DNA of 64,000 nucleotides from Flavihumibacter petaseus NBRC 106054 (lineage in GTDB: Bacteria; Bacteroidota; Bacteroidia; Chitinophagales; Chitinophagaceae). Positions 17,741-26,359 of this stretch are shown one piece after another (the stretch's first letter is position 1; the number at the start of each line of letters is the position of its first letter). The DNA is taken from contig NZ_BBWV01000004.1 in assembly GCF_000974785.1 (NCBI RefSeq), positions 62,001 to 126,000 on the forward strand, read 5' to 3'. Both the position numbers and the translations under genes were made by a program. A model generated the notes under the pieces. The model did no database searches. It was not told where the DNA came from and saw only the letters and a list, made by a program, of their open reading frames with translations.

Positions 17741-18823
17741 GTGAAAATCGAGACACTGATCATCGGGCAGGGCCTCAGCGGTACCTGGCTGTCTTACTGG
17801 CTGAGGCAACAGGGCCATTCCTTTTTGGTGATTGACAGGGAGCAACCGCAAAGTCCCTCACGCATCGCTTCGGGCGTGATCAATCCCGTCACGGGGCGCG
17901 TGCTGGCCAAAACCTGGATGGCTGAGCAGCTGCTTCCTTTTGCGTTGGACAGTTACACTGCTATCGGCAACCAGTTAAACTTCCCCTGCATCAACAGCTC
18001 GGAAATCCTCCATTGCTTCCCCACCTTGCAGATGGCCGAAAGTTTCCAAAAGCGGCTTCCTGAATTGCCTGAATACCTCGGCCTCGTGCCCAACGAAACG
18101 GCGTGGCAGCCCTATTTTTCTTTTTATCATGGCCTCGGCAGTATTCATCCTGCATTGCTGATCGACCTGAATGGCCTGTTGCATCGGTGGCGGCAATTAT
18201 TGAAGCAGGAAGGAATATTGCAGGAGGACATTTTCAAAGAAGATGCGTTGGAATGGATTCCCGGCGGGGTGCGTTATGAAGGCATCGAAGCAAAGCAGAT
18301 CGTTTTCTGCAATGGGGTATCGGCCATGGATTACCGTTATTTCGACAGGCTCCCCTTTGCACCCAACAAGGGAGAAGCGTTACTGCTGGAAGTGGAAGGA
18401 CTGCCCTCCGGCCGGATCTATAAAAAAGGCATCAGTCTCGTTCCTTTTCCCCATTACCAGGAAACGGGCAATGAAAAATATTTCTGGGCAGGCTCTACCT
18501 ACGACAACCGCTTTACAGACCCGATGCCCGGCGCAGCTTTCCGGGAAAAGACCCTGGCGCAACTGAGAGACTGGCTGAAAGTGCCCTTCACGCTGGTTGA
18601 TCACTGGGCAGGCATCCGGCCCGCAACAATCGACCGCCGGCCGTTCGTGGGAAAACATCCTCACCGCGATTCGCTTTATATGCTGGATGGGATGGGAACA
18701 AAGGGTTGCTCCCTTGCGCCCTGGTTCGGCCGGCAGCTGGCAGCAATATTAAGCGGCAGTGCTGAAAGCCAACCTGTCCAGCCTGAAGCAGATCTGTCCC
18801 GGTTTTCGAGACTGCTGGCCTGA
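17741..18823 (+). CDS. FAD-dependent oxidoreductase (DAO family)
   Basis: A 360-residue flavoprotein of the D-amino-acid-oxidase/glycine-oxidase fold. The dinucleotide-binding motif is IIGQGLSGTWLSYWLRQQG at the N-terminus with the acidic residue in LVIDRE. The C-terminal FAD motif lies in GMGTKGCSLAPWFG near residue 325. I chose the GTG at 17741 (MKIETLIIGQG) because it places the fold directly at the N-terminus, as in homologs; an in-frame TTG at 17720 is possible. Substrate unknown. It is divergent from the GH172-like gene, with 86 bases between starts. Confidence 0.78.
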   Translation: MKIETLIIGQGLSGTWLSYWLRQQGHSFLVIDREQPQSPSRIASGVINPVTGRVLAKTWMAEQLLPFALDSYTAIGNQLNFPCINSSEILHCFPTLQMAESFQKRLPELPEYLGLVPNETAWQPYFSFYHGLGSIHPALLIDLNGLLHRWRQLLKQEGILQEDIFKEDALEWIPGGVRYEGIEAKQIVFCNGVSAMDYRYFDRLPFAPNKGEALLLEVEGLPSGRIYKKGISLVPFPHYQETGNEKYFWAGSTYDNRFTDPMPGAAFREKTLAQLRDWLKVPFTLVDHWAGIRPATIDRRPFVGKHPHRDSLYMLDGMGTKGCSLAPWFGRQLAAILSGSAESQPVQPEADLSRFSRLLA

Positions 18824-18843
18824 AAAAAAATTATTTTCGTGGC

Positions 18844-19227
18844 ATGGAAAACACGCCGCTGTACAGCATTCCTGCCAAATACCGTAAAATCGAGAACCTG
18901 CATATTGTTTTCTGGCTGATCAAAGACATGTGCTGGGCCATGCTCTGGAAACCCCTTGGATTAGTGATGATCGTACCGACCGTTTCGGTTGCTGTGCTGA
19001 TCACCTGGCAAACCCGGAAACTAAAGGCTGAATTGTACCATAACCTGGCCGTATTGTTCTGGATCATTGCCAACTGTTACTGGATGGTAACAGAGTTCCT
19101 TGCGCTACCAGATGAGACCAGGTATTATGCTGCGGTACCTTTCTCCATCGGCATAGTGATCATCGCTGCCTATTATATCAGGGTATTACCAGCCGAAAAG
19201 ACGGAGGCTATGGCTAATGCCGGATAA
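18844..19227 (+). CDS. Small hypothetical membrane protein
   Basis: A 127-residue protein with three or four hydrophobic segments (about residues 30-55, 70-90 and 98-115) and no recognised domain. Its N-terminus (YSIPAKYRKIENLHIVFWLIKD) and a WMVTEFLALPDETRYYA loop are features a homology search could use. It lies 20 bases after the FAD oxidoreductase, so it may share its transcript, and its 3' end overlaps the convergent MOSC gene by 14 bases. Confidence 0.65.
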   Translation: MENTPLYSIPAKYRKIENLHIVFWLIKDMCWAMLWKPLGLVMIVPTVSVAVLITWQTRKLKAELYHNLAVLFWIIANCYWMVTEFLALPDETRYYAAVPFSIGIVIIAAYYIRVLPAEKTEAMANAG

Positions 19228-20011
19228 GTTCGTCGCCAACCCGTATCGTGCCTGAACCTTCATGCAACAGGTTCTGACCAAACAGCACCTTCTTGCCCAC
19301 AGTCCGGTAAGCAGCAAGGGTTTTCAATGGTTCCTTTCCTTTTTCGCCAGTCTGCTGATTGACCGTGGTCATTACACAGCGGGCGCAGGGCTTGACTCCC
19401 CGGAAATGGATATCACCAATATGGAAGGTGAAGTCCTCGTCTTCCTCGAAAGCGTAACCACCCCCGAAAACAATATTTGGCCGGAAACGATCCATCGAAA
19501 CCGGCATTTCCAGCCGGCTGTTCAGGTCGTCCAGGGAAGCCTGACCGATCACCAGTACCGGATAGGCATCAGAAAAACCAGTGATCTCTTCGTTGGCTGC
19601 ATAATCGAGGTCCACTTTCCGGATACTGTCCTCCGGCATATACACCAGACGGCAGGAAAACCCGATCTGACGGGTAAACCACTGATCCGCTTCGGATGAT
19701 ACATACAGGGCACTGCAAACGTCGTCCCAGATCGTAACTTTTATGGGGTCGCCACCCGGCGCATCAAAAGGTATTTCTATACCATCAGCCGGATCTGTTT
19801 TCAGAAATACCAGGATACCATTTTCAACGATCGCAGTCTGCAGGAGTGCCATCCGTGGATGCTCGCGTTGTGTAAGGAACCTGTTGTTCTCATCTACAAG
19901 CATCCATCGGCGGTCGTACTGCAGGCCCCTGGTTTCTACCTTTGCTTCTGCAACGGCAATTCCGCCAAGTGATTTGATCGGATAGATGTGGAGTTCTGTG
20001 ATCTGCAGCAT
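19214..20011 (-). CDS. MOSC-domain protein (YcbX/mARC-like)
   Basis: A 265-residue protein starting at MLQITELHIYPIKSL (20011); an upstream in-frame ATG would add 24 unrelated residues. The N-terminal MOSC beta-barrel runs to about residue 115. The MOSC domain follows with DRFRPNIVFGGGYAFEED and the paired cysteines C209 and C212 in KPCARCVMTTVNQQTGE; the first aligns with the molybdenum ligand of YcbX and mARC. YcbX-type enzymes reduce N-hydroxylated compounds. mobA lies about 320 bases away, in keeping with a molybdenum-cofactor enzyme. The promoter region is shared with the divergent SelW-like gene, with 37 bases between starts. Confidence 0.85.
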   Translation of the reverse strand: MLQITELHIYPIKSLGGIAVAEAKVETRGLQYDRRWMLVDENNRFLTQREHPRMALLQTAIVENGILVFLKTDPADGIEIPFDAPGGDPIKVTIWDDVCSALYVSSEADQWFTRQIGFSCRLVYMPEDSIRKVDLDYAANEEITGFSDAYPVLVIGQASLDDLNSRLEMPVSMDRFRPNIVFGGGYAFEEDEDFTFHIGDIHFRGVKPCARCVMTTVNQQTGEKGKEPLKTLAAYRTVGKKVLFGQNLLHEGSGTIRVGDELIRH

Positions 20012-20048
20012 CCTGCAAATTATTAATTTTAAGGCAGAAACCACTTTA

Positions 20049-20339
20049 ATGAAACCAACGATCACGATCGAATATTGTCCCAAATGTCATTGGCTGTTAC
20101 GTGCCGCCTACATCGCGCAGGAACTCCTCACCACATTCGAAGAAGACCTCCAAGCGGTGAGCCTCGAACCGAGTGCCGTGAGTGGGAGATTCACTATCCG
20201 GGTGAACGAGGAAATACTGTTTGACCGCAAGACCTATGGTGGTTTTCCGGAGATCAAGGAACTCAAGCAGCTGTTGCGCGATAAAGTGAGTCCTGGCAAA
20301 AACCTGGGGCATTCCGATACACCGGTTCATCATGCCTAA
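20049..20339 (+). CDS. SelT/SelW/SelH-family (Rdx) protein, cysteine form
   Basis: A 96-residue thioredoxin-like protein starting at MKPTITIEYCPKCHW, with the redox motif C10-P-K-C13. In animal SelW the second cysteine is selenocysteine. Helix-strand order and the FDRKTYGGFPEIKELKQLLRDKV C-terminus fit the Rdx family. I start at 20049 because the longer reading frame adds residues over the promoter of the MOSC gene. It overlaps mobA by 8 bases, so the two are cotranscribed. The biochemical role of bacterial members is not settled. Confidence 0.82.
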   Translation: MKPTITIEYCPKCHWLLRAAYIAQELLTTFEEDLQAVSLEPSAVSGRFTIRVNEEILFDRKTYGGFPEIKELKQLLRDKVSPGKNLGHSDTPVHHA

Positions 20340-20946
20340 CGAAAACGCGCCGCTATATGGTCTCGTCCTGTGCGGTGGCGAGAGCACGAGGATGAAACAG
20401 GAAAAAGGCCTCCTGGTAACCGGCGGAAAGACCTGGGCTTTACGGACAGCGGATCTCCTGGCACCATTCGTGCGAAACGTTTGGCTTTCGATCCGCAATA
20501 ACCAGGAAGAAGAATATCGCGTTGTGATTCCTGAAGCATCGTTTATAGCCGATGAAGATCATCCACAATTATTCGGGCCATTGACAGGTTTGATCAGTGC
20601 AAACCGGCAATTCCCTGGCGCTGACTGGCTGGTACTCGCCTGTGATCTGCCGGCGCTGACATCCCGCACTTTGCAGCAACTGCCGGAGGCACTCCGGCAA
20701 AATCCCGGTTATGATGCTTATGCATTCTTTCACCCGCAGTCCGGTCAGTTTGAACCATTGGTCGCCATTTATTGCCAGTCCTTCCTGCATAAGGTTTGCG
20801 AGCTCCTCAAGACATCCGCTGAACCCGCACCCGGACTTCAAAAGCTACTGCGTCTGCACAAGACATTCTCATTGCCGGTTGATACAGAACTCCTGCAGGA
20901 ATTGACCAATGCCAATGATCCTCAAACCGCCCGCCCCTGGCTTTAG
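20332..20946 (+). CDS. mobA: Molybdenum cofactor guanylyltransferase
   Basis: A 204-residue MobA, which joins GMP to molybdopterin to make the bis-MGD cofactor used by NasA-type nitrate reductases. The nucleotide-binding loop LCGGESTRMKQEKGLL (residues 13-28) is the family signature. The magnesium-binding region is LVLACDLPAL near residue 102. It converges with the nitrate operon, overlapping its last gene by 4 bases. The fused nitrate reductase next door is the likely customer. Confidence 0.9.
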   Translation: MPNENAPLYGLVLCGGESTRMKQEKGLLVTGGKTWALRTADLLAPFVRNVWLSIRNNQEEEYRVVIPEASFIADEDHPQLFGPLTGLISANRQFPGADWLVLACDLPALTSRTLQQLPEALRQNPGYDAYAFFHPQSGQFEPLVAIYCQSFLHKVCELLKTSAEPAPGLQKLLRLHKTFSLPVDTELLQELTNANDPQTARPWL

Positions 20947-22364
20947 GCTGATTGTTTCTCCCATTCGCGTGGCACGAATGCGTCTTTGGGTGCGTCGCAT
21001 ACTGCGCACTGATATTGAGCAGGCAGATCCCCAAAGGATGTTTCAGGATCATCATAAACAGACAGGCATTCACCGCATTGATGAATTTGTTGAACGGCGG
21101 TTTTATCAGGCTGACGATTAGATTGTTCCACCTGCTGGCTTGCGGCAATCGATTTTCCATCATAATAGGCAATTATTGCGCGTCGCAATTGTTCCGGCAA
21201 CAGCCAGCGGGGATTGTTCCTGCTGAATACCCAGGCCGTCCGTTTGTTTGGGTTGAATTCTTCGGAGCAGCAGATATCATAGCGATACCAGAATGACCAT
21301 CTTCCCAGGCGGATCATCGCCCGGCGACGAATCAGAATATTGCAAAAGACCTCGGAGCGCGGCCTGGTCTTGATACCAAAACAGATACCGAATGTCCGGA
21401 TATCATCACGATTGAGTTTTTTCAACAGGAATATTTTCAATGCGAGCGCATCGGGATTCTGATCCTCTACCTGGAAATTCAGTTCGTTGGCAGCGTGCCG
21501 CATATTGATCCGGAACTGGTCGAGCAACGCGTTCCAACGGGGGCGATCTGCATCTTCGATGCTTTTGATCATGATAGACTTCCAGGGGGTGATACAGAAC
21601 TGCCCGATCCTTGTTTCCAGGCATAGCCGGCAGATGCTTTTCAGGAAGTCGATTGACAACCACTCTTCCCGGGTGTAAATACCAAGCCAGTTCTTATTGC
21701 CATAACGGTTGAGCCCCTCGTAATAGGGCAGGTTAAATGGCGGAAGCTCGAGATGCGCTTCCGCTTTTTTCCAGAGGTAGTGCGCCATCGCCGGATGTCC
21801 AAACAAGGCATCTCCATTCATTTCACCCTTCATCAGCTGATCTTCCAGGCAGGCCGTGATGCTGGCGAGGTCATTGGTATAAGCACAGACCGGAGCTTCG
21901 TAAATAATATTTGTTTTCGGAAACCGGATAAAGCAATGCCAGTAGTGAGGCGATCCCGGCGCCGCCACCCAGTTGATGTTCCCGGTAAGCATTGGCGTAA
22001 AACTCTGGTTGGCATCTGAAATATTCACCTTAAGTCTTGGCCGGAAATCAAATGCATCAAAGATATCCTTGTATACCCCTTCGCTCAGCCAGCTACGCGT
22101 GATAAAAATTTCTTCCGCGGGAAAAGAACTGACGATATTGGGAAACCCCTCCAGGTTATTGACATAGTCAATTCCCAATGCATCCAATTCTACGCATAGT
22201 GCGTTCCGGATGCTGTCATCAACTTCCAGGAACATCTGTTGCCGCAAACCAAAACTTGCCCTGCGGAGCCCAAGGCGACCGGCTGCCACCAGTATGTTAT
22301 ACAGATCACCCGGCGACACAATGCCGCCGCGAAAGTCTATCCGGATGACTGGTCCTGGTTTCAT
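20943..22364 (-). CDS. Siroheme-reductase-like protein fused to a C-terminal rubredoxin domain
   Basis: A 473-residue protein, last of the nitrate operon. I start at MKPGPVIRIDF (22364), which forms an ATGA overlap with the preceding gene. The N-terminal part resembles the ferredoxin-like half-domain of sulfite and nitrite reductases (IVSPGDLYNILVAAGRLGL near residue 15-35). A second half-domain has the diagnostic ITPWKS near residue 256. The CX5C and CX3C ligands for siroheme-4Fe4S are absent. At about 428-465 comes a rubredoxin module with two CxxC pairs (CGEC, CAVC) before DAPKDAF. It is therefore likely an electron carrier or assembly factor for NirB or the nitrate reductase, not a reductase itself. 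The role is inference. Confidence 0.75.
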   Translation of the reverse strand: MKPGPVIRIDFRGGIVSPGDLYNILVAAGRLGLRRASFGLRQQMFLEVDDSIRNALCVELDALGIDYVNNLEGFPNIVSSFPAEEIFITRSWLSEGVYKDIFDAFDFRPRLKVNISDANQSFTPMLTGNINWVAAPGSPHYWHCFIRFPKTNIIYEAPVCAYTNDLASITACLEDQLMKGEMNGDALFGHPAMAHYLWKKAEAHLELPPFNLPYYEGLNRYGNKNWLGIYTREEWLSIDFLKSICRLCLETRIGQFCITPWKSIMIKSIEDADRPRWNALLDQFRINMRHAANELNFQVEDQNPDALALKIFLLKKLNRDDIRTFGICFGIKTRPRSEVFCNILIRRRAMIRLGRWSFWYRYDICCSEEFNPNKRTAWVFSRNNPRWLLPEQLRRAIIAYYDGKSIAASQQVEQSNRQPDKTAVQQIHQCGECLSVYDDPETSFGDLPAQYQCAVCDAPKDAFVPREWEKQSA

Positions 22365-22846
22365 GGTTGTTGGTTTACCGGTCTTTTTCCCCAACCAAAT
22401 TCTTCCATAGCATGGGGGAAATTTTTGTTTTCATGTCCGGGGCGGCAAAGTTTCACCAGGGCAAACCGCTGAAGCTCATCGAGCCTGCTCCACTCAGTGT
22501 GTTTTATTTTCCAGCCATATTGAATTGCCTGTAATTGAACCTCTTCAGGAACGATATCCTGCTGCTGCCAGGATGGCGATTGTTCCGGCTCAAATAATTT
22601 AGGCGACTGGCCGGAATGTTTTTCGGACAGCCTGATGAGTAGCTCGCGGTAATGGCTGATCTCTGTTTCGTTAACACAGGGAGCATTAACCAGCAACTGT
22701 CTTTCCGTGAAATGGCAACGCACCCAGGTAAGCAACAGCAGCTTCACACCGGCAAGGTCCAGTTTAAACCGGACAACCATTGGGATACAACGGATGCCCG
22801 TATCTACAAAATCTGCTTCGAATCTGAAAAATGCTTTTTTATCCAT
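22361..22846 (-). CDS. Nitrate-reductase-associated protein
   Basis: A 161-residue soluble protein resembling the conserved nitrate-reductase-associated family (about 150 residues, mainly known from cyanobacteria). Typical features are the N-terminal FFRFEADFVDTGIRCIPMVVRFKLDL followed by a helical segment and HYRELLIRL. Its start overlaps the stop of the fused nitrate reductase by one base (TAATG), and its own stop overlaps the next start. Family members lie next to nitrate reductase genes, but no activity is established. A maturation or regulatory role is plausible. Confidence 0.75.
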   Translation of the reverse strand: MDKKAFFRFEADFVDTGIRCIPMVVRFKLDLAGVKLLLLTWVRCHFTERQLLVNAPCVNETEISHYRELLIRLSEKHSGQSPKLFEPEQSPSWQQQDIVPEEVQLQAIQYGWKIKHTEWSRLDELQRFALVKLCRPGHENKNFPHAMEEFGWGKRPVNQQP

Positions 22847-25800
22847 TACATGCCTGTTGTGTTTTCAAGAATATTTTTCACTTCGGAACGACAGCTTCCG
22901 CATCCCATGCCTGCACCGGTCAGCTGGCACAACTGCAGCAGATCAGTACATCCGGCTTCAATACGCGACAGCAAATTGCCTTCCCCTACGCTACTGCAAC
23001 TGCAAACCAGTTTGCCGAGAACCGGCTCCGATTTTTTACCCGAGCGCAGCAACTGCAGGCGCTTTTCGCTGAGTTCAAGTTTCTGCTGGATAAGATCCCG
23101 GAATTCAAGAAACTCAGATTTATCGCCCATCAGGATCGCACCCACCAGCCGGTCTTTGTAAATAATACACTTCTTATAGTATCGCTGTGCCTTGTCGATG
23201 AAGACCACTTCTTCATAACCGGGCAGATCAGGACACTCAGTGATGCCCAGAGAACAGATCTCTGTACCATGAACTTTAAGGATATTCATGAGCAGTGAGC
23301 CATCATACCGATGAGATACATCTCCATTCAGAAAGGATGCTACGACGGCCGCCTGTTGTTCGGCAGCAGCCGTAATTCCGAACATCGCGCCCCGGAACTC
23401 TGCAATTTCACCAATGGCAAAAATATCGGGATCACTGGTCTGCATGAATTCGTTCACTACTACTCCCCTGCCCAGTTCCAGTGATGCAGCCTTTGCCAGC
23501 TCCGTATTCGGTTGGGTTCCGATGGAGGTCACGAGCGCCTGGCAGAATTTCTGAAGCCCGCTCCTGAGCCGGACACCTTCAATTGTCTCCATACCGAGGC
23601 AGCGTTCAATCTCATCATTACAACACACGTCAATTCCCTTGTTCTCGAGTTCTTCCTGCAGTAACTGGCTACCCAGTGCATCCAGCTGCCGGTCCATCAG
23701 GCGTGAACTGCGGTGCAAAAGGAATACGTTGAATCGCGCTTCGCGCAAGGATGCTGCGAGTTCGATGCCGAGTAATCCACCACCAACGATGCCAACCGGC
23801 CTTCCGTCAGGAAGCAGGTGGGCCATCAACTGGTCTGCGTCTGACCTCGAGCGTATCGTAAAAATCCCGTTCATGGGCGGCAGGTCACGCAAGGTAGCGG
23901 AACGGCTCCCCATGCCCAGGATCAGCCGATCGTAGGCATGTGTAATGCCCTGGTCGTCTGTAACTGTTTTTTGTTTACGGTCGATGGCAACGATACTAAT
24001 CCCGCGGTGCAGTTGAATATTGTGACGCTGTTCGTCTTCCACTGTCATTTTCACCAGCTGTTTCCAGGGCATAGCGCCATTGATATAATCAGGCAGCAGC
24101 ACCCTGTTGTAAAAGGGCAGGTTCTCCCTGCTGAAAACCTGGATGGTGTCCTCCTTATTGAGTGCCCGGTGCGACTTCACAAAACCATGGGCGCCCGCGC
24201 CGGCACCAACAACGATGATCCGCCGCACTGGCGGTATATAGCGGTGCACAGCAACCGCAGTAAATTTGAAATCGGGCTCTTTACTCATGGGATCAACCAC
24301 GTTGGCGGTAAGGTTGTTGGCGCGCAGCAAGTCGTTGTCTTTCTGTTTACCCCAATGCATCGGCAGGAACACCACTCCTTTTTTTATGGTGGTGGTAAGC
24401 TTTGCCTTTACCCTCACCTTTCCGCGGGGGCTGATCACTTCCACCAGGTCATTTTCCCGGATACTTCGGCGCCGGGCATCCTCCGGATGAATTTCAAGGA
24501 AAGGTTCGCGAATATGTTGTTTCAGCTTATTCACCTTTCCCGTCTTACTCATGGTATGCCATTGGTCCCGTATTCTGCCTGTGGTAAGGATCAATGGAAA
24601 TTCAGGTGTGGTCTTCTCGCTATCGTTGTCGTCCGGAACATCGTGAATGATGGCTTTACCGGAAGCCGTCGGGAACTGATGATCGCTGAAGAGCCGGCGT
24701 CCGGACGAACCCGTGCTGGCCGGCTCTGCTGCAGGGTCTTTTATTTCAGGGAATGGCCATTGCAGGGAGCGGTGCCGGCGCAACAACGCGTAATCTATTC
24801 CGCTGAAGTCAATATTGGTGCCTTTCGTAAGCTGTATGTGTTCCCTGAAGATTTCCCCGGGGTCTTTGTAATCGAACCCGTGAAATCCCATTTTCTGCGC
24901 AAAGCGGCAGATGATTTCCGCATCCGGCAAGGCTTCACCTGGTGGCTCACGAAGTTGTTCCAGCAGGGTAATGCGCCGTTCTGCATTGGTCATCGTACCT
25001 GTTTTCTCGGTCCAGCCTGCTGCGGGTAAAATCACATCTGCATAAGCCAGGGTTTCAGGCCTGTTACTGATGTCCTGCACCACTACGAATTTTGCCTGTT
25101 TCAGGGCTTCTTCGGCCATCCGTACATCTGGCAGGCTTACCAGCGGATTGGTACAAAGCAACCAGATTGCCTTCAACCTGCCCTCCCTTAATGCGGAAAA
25201 CATCTCCGTCGCGGTGAGCCCTGGTTGCGGTGCGATCGGCCCGCTCTGCCAATATTCCTGCACTTCCCGGCGGTGCTGTGGATTATTGAGATCCCTGTGC
25301 GCGGGCAAAAGATTGGACAGACCGCCCACTTCTCTTCCTCCCATTGCATTTGGCTGACCGGTAAGGGATAACGGCCCTGCACCTGGCTTACCGATCTGCC
25401 CGGTGATCAGGTGCAGGTTAATGAGAGAAAGATTTTTGTTCACGCCCACAACACTCTGGTTAAGACCCATCGTCCACATGCTGAGGAAAGCCCCGGCATT
25501 ACCGATCAGCCTGGCGGCCTCCCTGATCTGTTCGGCTTCAATGCCGCATAGCTGTGCTGCTTCTTCGACCGTACGCACCATAACAGTATCCTGCAACTTT
25601 TCGAACCCTTCCGTATGATACCGGATGAACCGGAGATCGATATCTCCGTTTTCGATCAGGCATCGTGCCATGGCGTGATGCAGGGTGATGTCCGTACCGG
25701 GCTGGATCTGCAAATGACAATCTGCCAGCGCCGCCGATTGCGTAACGCGGGGATCGCTCAGGATTATCCTGAGTTTAGGATTGGCTGCTTTAGCGGCTTC

Positions 25801-26355
25801 CACTCTCCGCCAGAGTATCGGGTGACACCAGGCGGGATTGGCACCTGCAACAAACAGGCAATCTGTATGTTCAATATCGTCGTAGCAGGCAGGAACAGAA
25901 TCTTCCCCCAGGCTCATCTTGTACCCAACTACCGCCGAACTCATGCAAAGCCTGCTGTTGGTATCAATGTTGTTGCTACCGATAAACCCTTTGATCAGTT
26001 TATTGACCACATAATATTCTTCTGTAAGGCATTGGCCGGATGCATAAAAAGCAACAGCATCGGGTCCATGCCGCTTGATTATTGCAGTAAAAACAGCAGC
26101 CGTTCTTTCCAGTGCAGCATCCCAGGAAACCCGTTGCCGTGGAAGATTTCGTCCGTACCGCATTTCAGGAAAAAGAAGCCGGTCTGAGTCGTCAGTGAGG
26201 GTATGATGCAGGTTCATGCCTTTGGAACAAAGCATGCCTTTATTCACCGGGTGATCGGGATCTCCCTCCACCATAATTTTCCCCTGCCGGTCTTTGCTGA
26301 CCAGTATGCCGCAGCCAACGCCACAATAACAACAGGTTGTCCTGACGGTTTTCAT
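22846..26355 (-). CDS. nasA: Single-chain assimilatory nitrate reductase with FAD and BFD-type domains
   Basis: A 1169-residue fusion starting at MKTVRTTCCYCGVGCG (26355). Residues 8-15 hold CxxCxxxC and GMLCSKG follows, binding a 4Fe-4S cluster. The molybdopterin oxidoreductase domain runs to about 600, followed by the cofactor-binding cap (FLPMHWG). From about residue 708 an NirB-type FAD/NAD(P)H domain begins with RRIIVVGAGAGAHGFV. The C-terminus (about 1115-1165) is a BFD-like 2Fe-2S module with CSC and CGSC. In many bacteria catalytic (NasC/NasA) and electron-transfer (NasB) parts are separate chains; here they are one. It lies 4 bases after narK. It reduces nitrate to nitrite in the cytoplasm with NAD(P)H; the donor is inferred. 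Confidence 0.88.
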   Translation of the reverse strand: MKTVRTTCCYCGVGCGILVSKDRQGKIMVEGDPDHPVNKGMLCSKGMNLHHTLTDDSDRLLFPEMRYGRNLPRQRVSWDAALERTAAVFTAIIKRHGPDAVAFYASGQCLTEEYYVVNKLIKGFIGSNNIDTNSRLCMSSAVVGYKMSLGEDSVPACYDDIEHTDCLFVAGANPAWCHPILWRRVEAAKAANPKLRIILSDPRVTQSAALADCHLQIQPGTDITLHHAMARCLIENGDIDLRFIRYHTEGFEKLQDTVMVRTVEEAAQLCGIEAEQIREAARLIGNAGAFLSMWTMGLNQSVVGVNKNLSLINLHLITGQIGKPGAGPLSLTGQPNAMGGREVGGLSNLLPAHRDLNNPQHRREVQEYWQSGPIAPQPGLTATEMFSALREGRLKAIWLLCTNPLVSLPDVRMAEEALKQAKFVVVQDISNRPETLAYADVILPAAGWTEKTGTMTNAERRITLLEQLREPPGEALPDAEIICRFAQKMGFHGFDYKDPGEIFREHIQLTKGTNIDFSGIDYALLRRHRSLQWPFPEIKDPAAEPASTGSSGRRLFSDHQFPTASGKAIIHDVPDDNDSEKTTPEFPLILTTGRIRDQWHTMSKTGKVNKLKQHIREPFLEIHPEDARRRSIRENDLVEVISPRGKVRVKAKLTTTIKKGVVFLPMHWGKQKDNDLLRANNLTANVVDPMSKEPDFKFTAVAVHRYIPPVRRIIVVGAGAGAHGFVKSHRALNKEDTIQVFSRENLPFYNRVLLPDYINGAMPWKQLVKMTVEDEQRHNIQLHRGISIVAIDRKQKTVTDDQGITHAYDRLILGMGSRSATLRDLPPMNGIFTIRSRSDADQLMAHLLPDGRPVGIVGGGLLGIELAASLREARFNVFLLHRSSRLMDRQLDALGSQLLQEELENKGIDVCCNDEIERCLGMETIEGVRLRSGLQKFCQALVTSIGTQPNTELAKAASLELGRGVVVNEFMQTSDPDIFAIGEIAEFRGAMFGITAAAEQQAAVVASFLNGDVSHRYDGSLLMNILKVHGTEICSLGITECPDLPGYEEVVFIDKAQRYYKKCIIYKDRLVGAILMGDKSEFLEFRDLIQQKLELSEKRLQLLRSGKKSEPVLGKLVCSCSSVGEGNLLSRIEAGCTDLLQLCQLTGAGMGCGSCRSEVKNILENTTGM

Positions 26356-26359
26356 TTGA

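Noticed and set aside
23938-25029. A 363-codon plus-strand frame inside the nitrate reductase gene.
   Set aside because: It lies wholly antisense to conserved molybdopterin and FAD domains and shows no recognisable family features.
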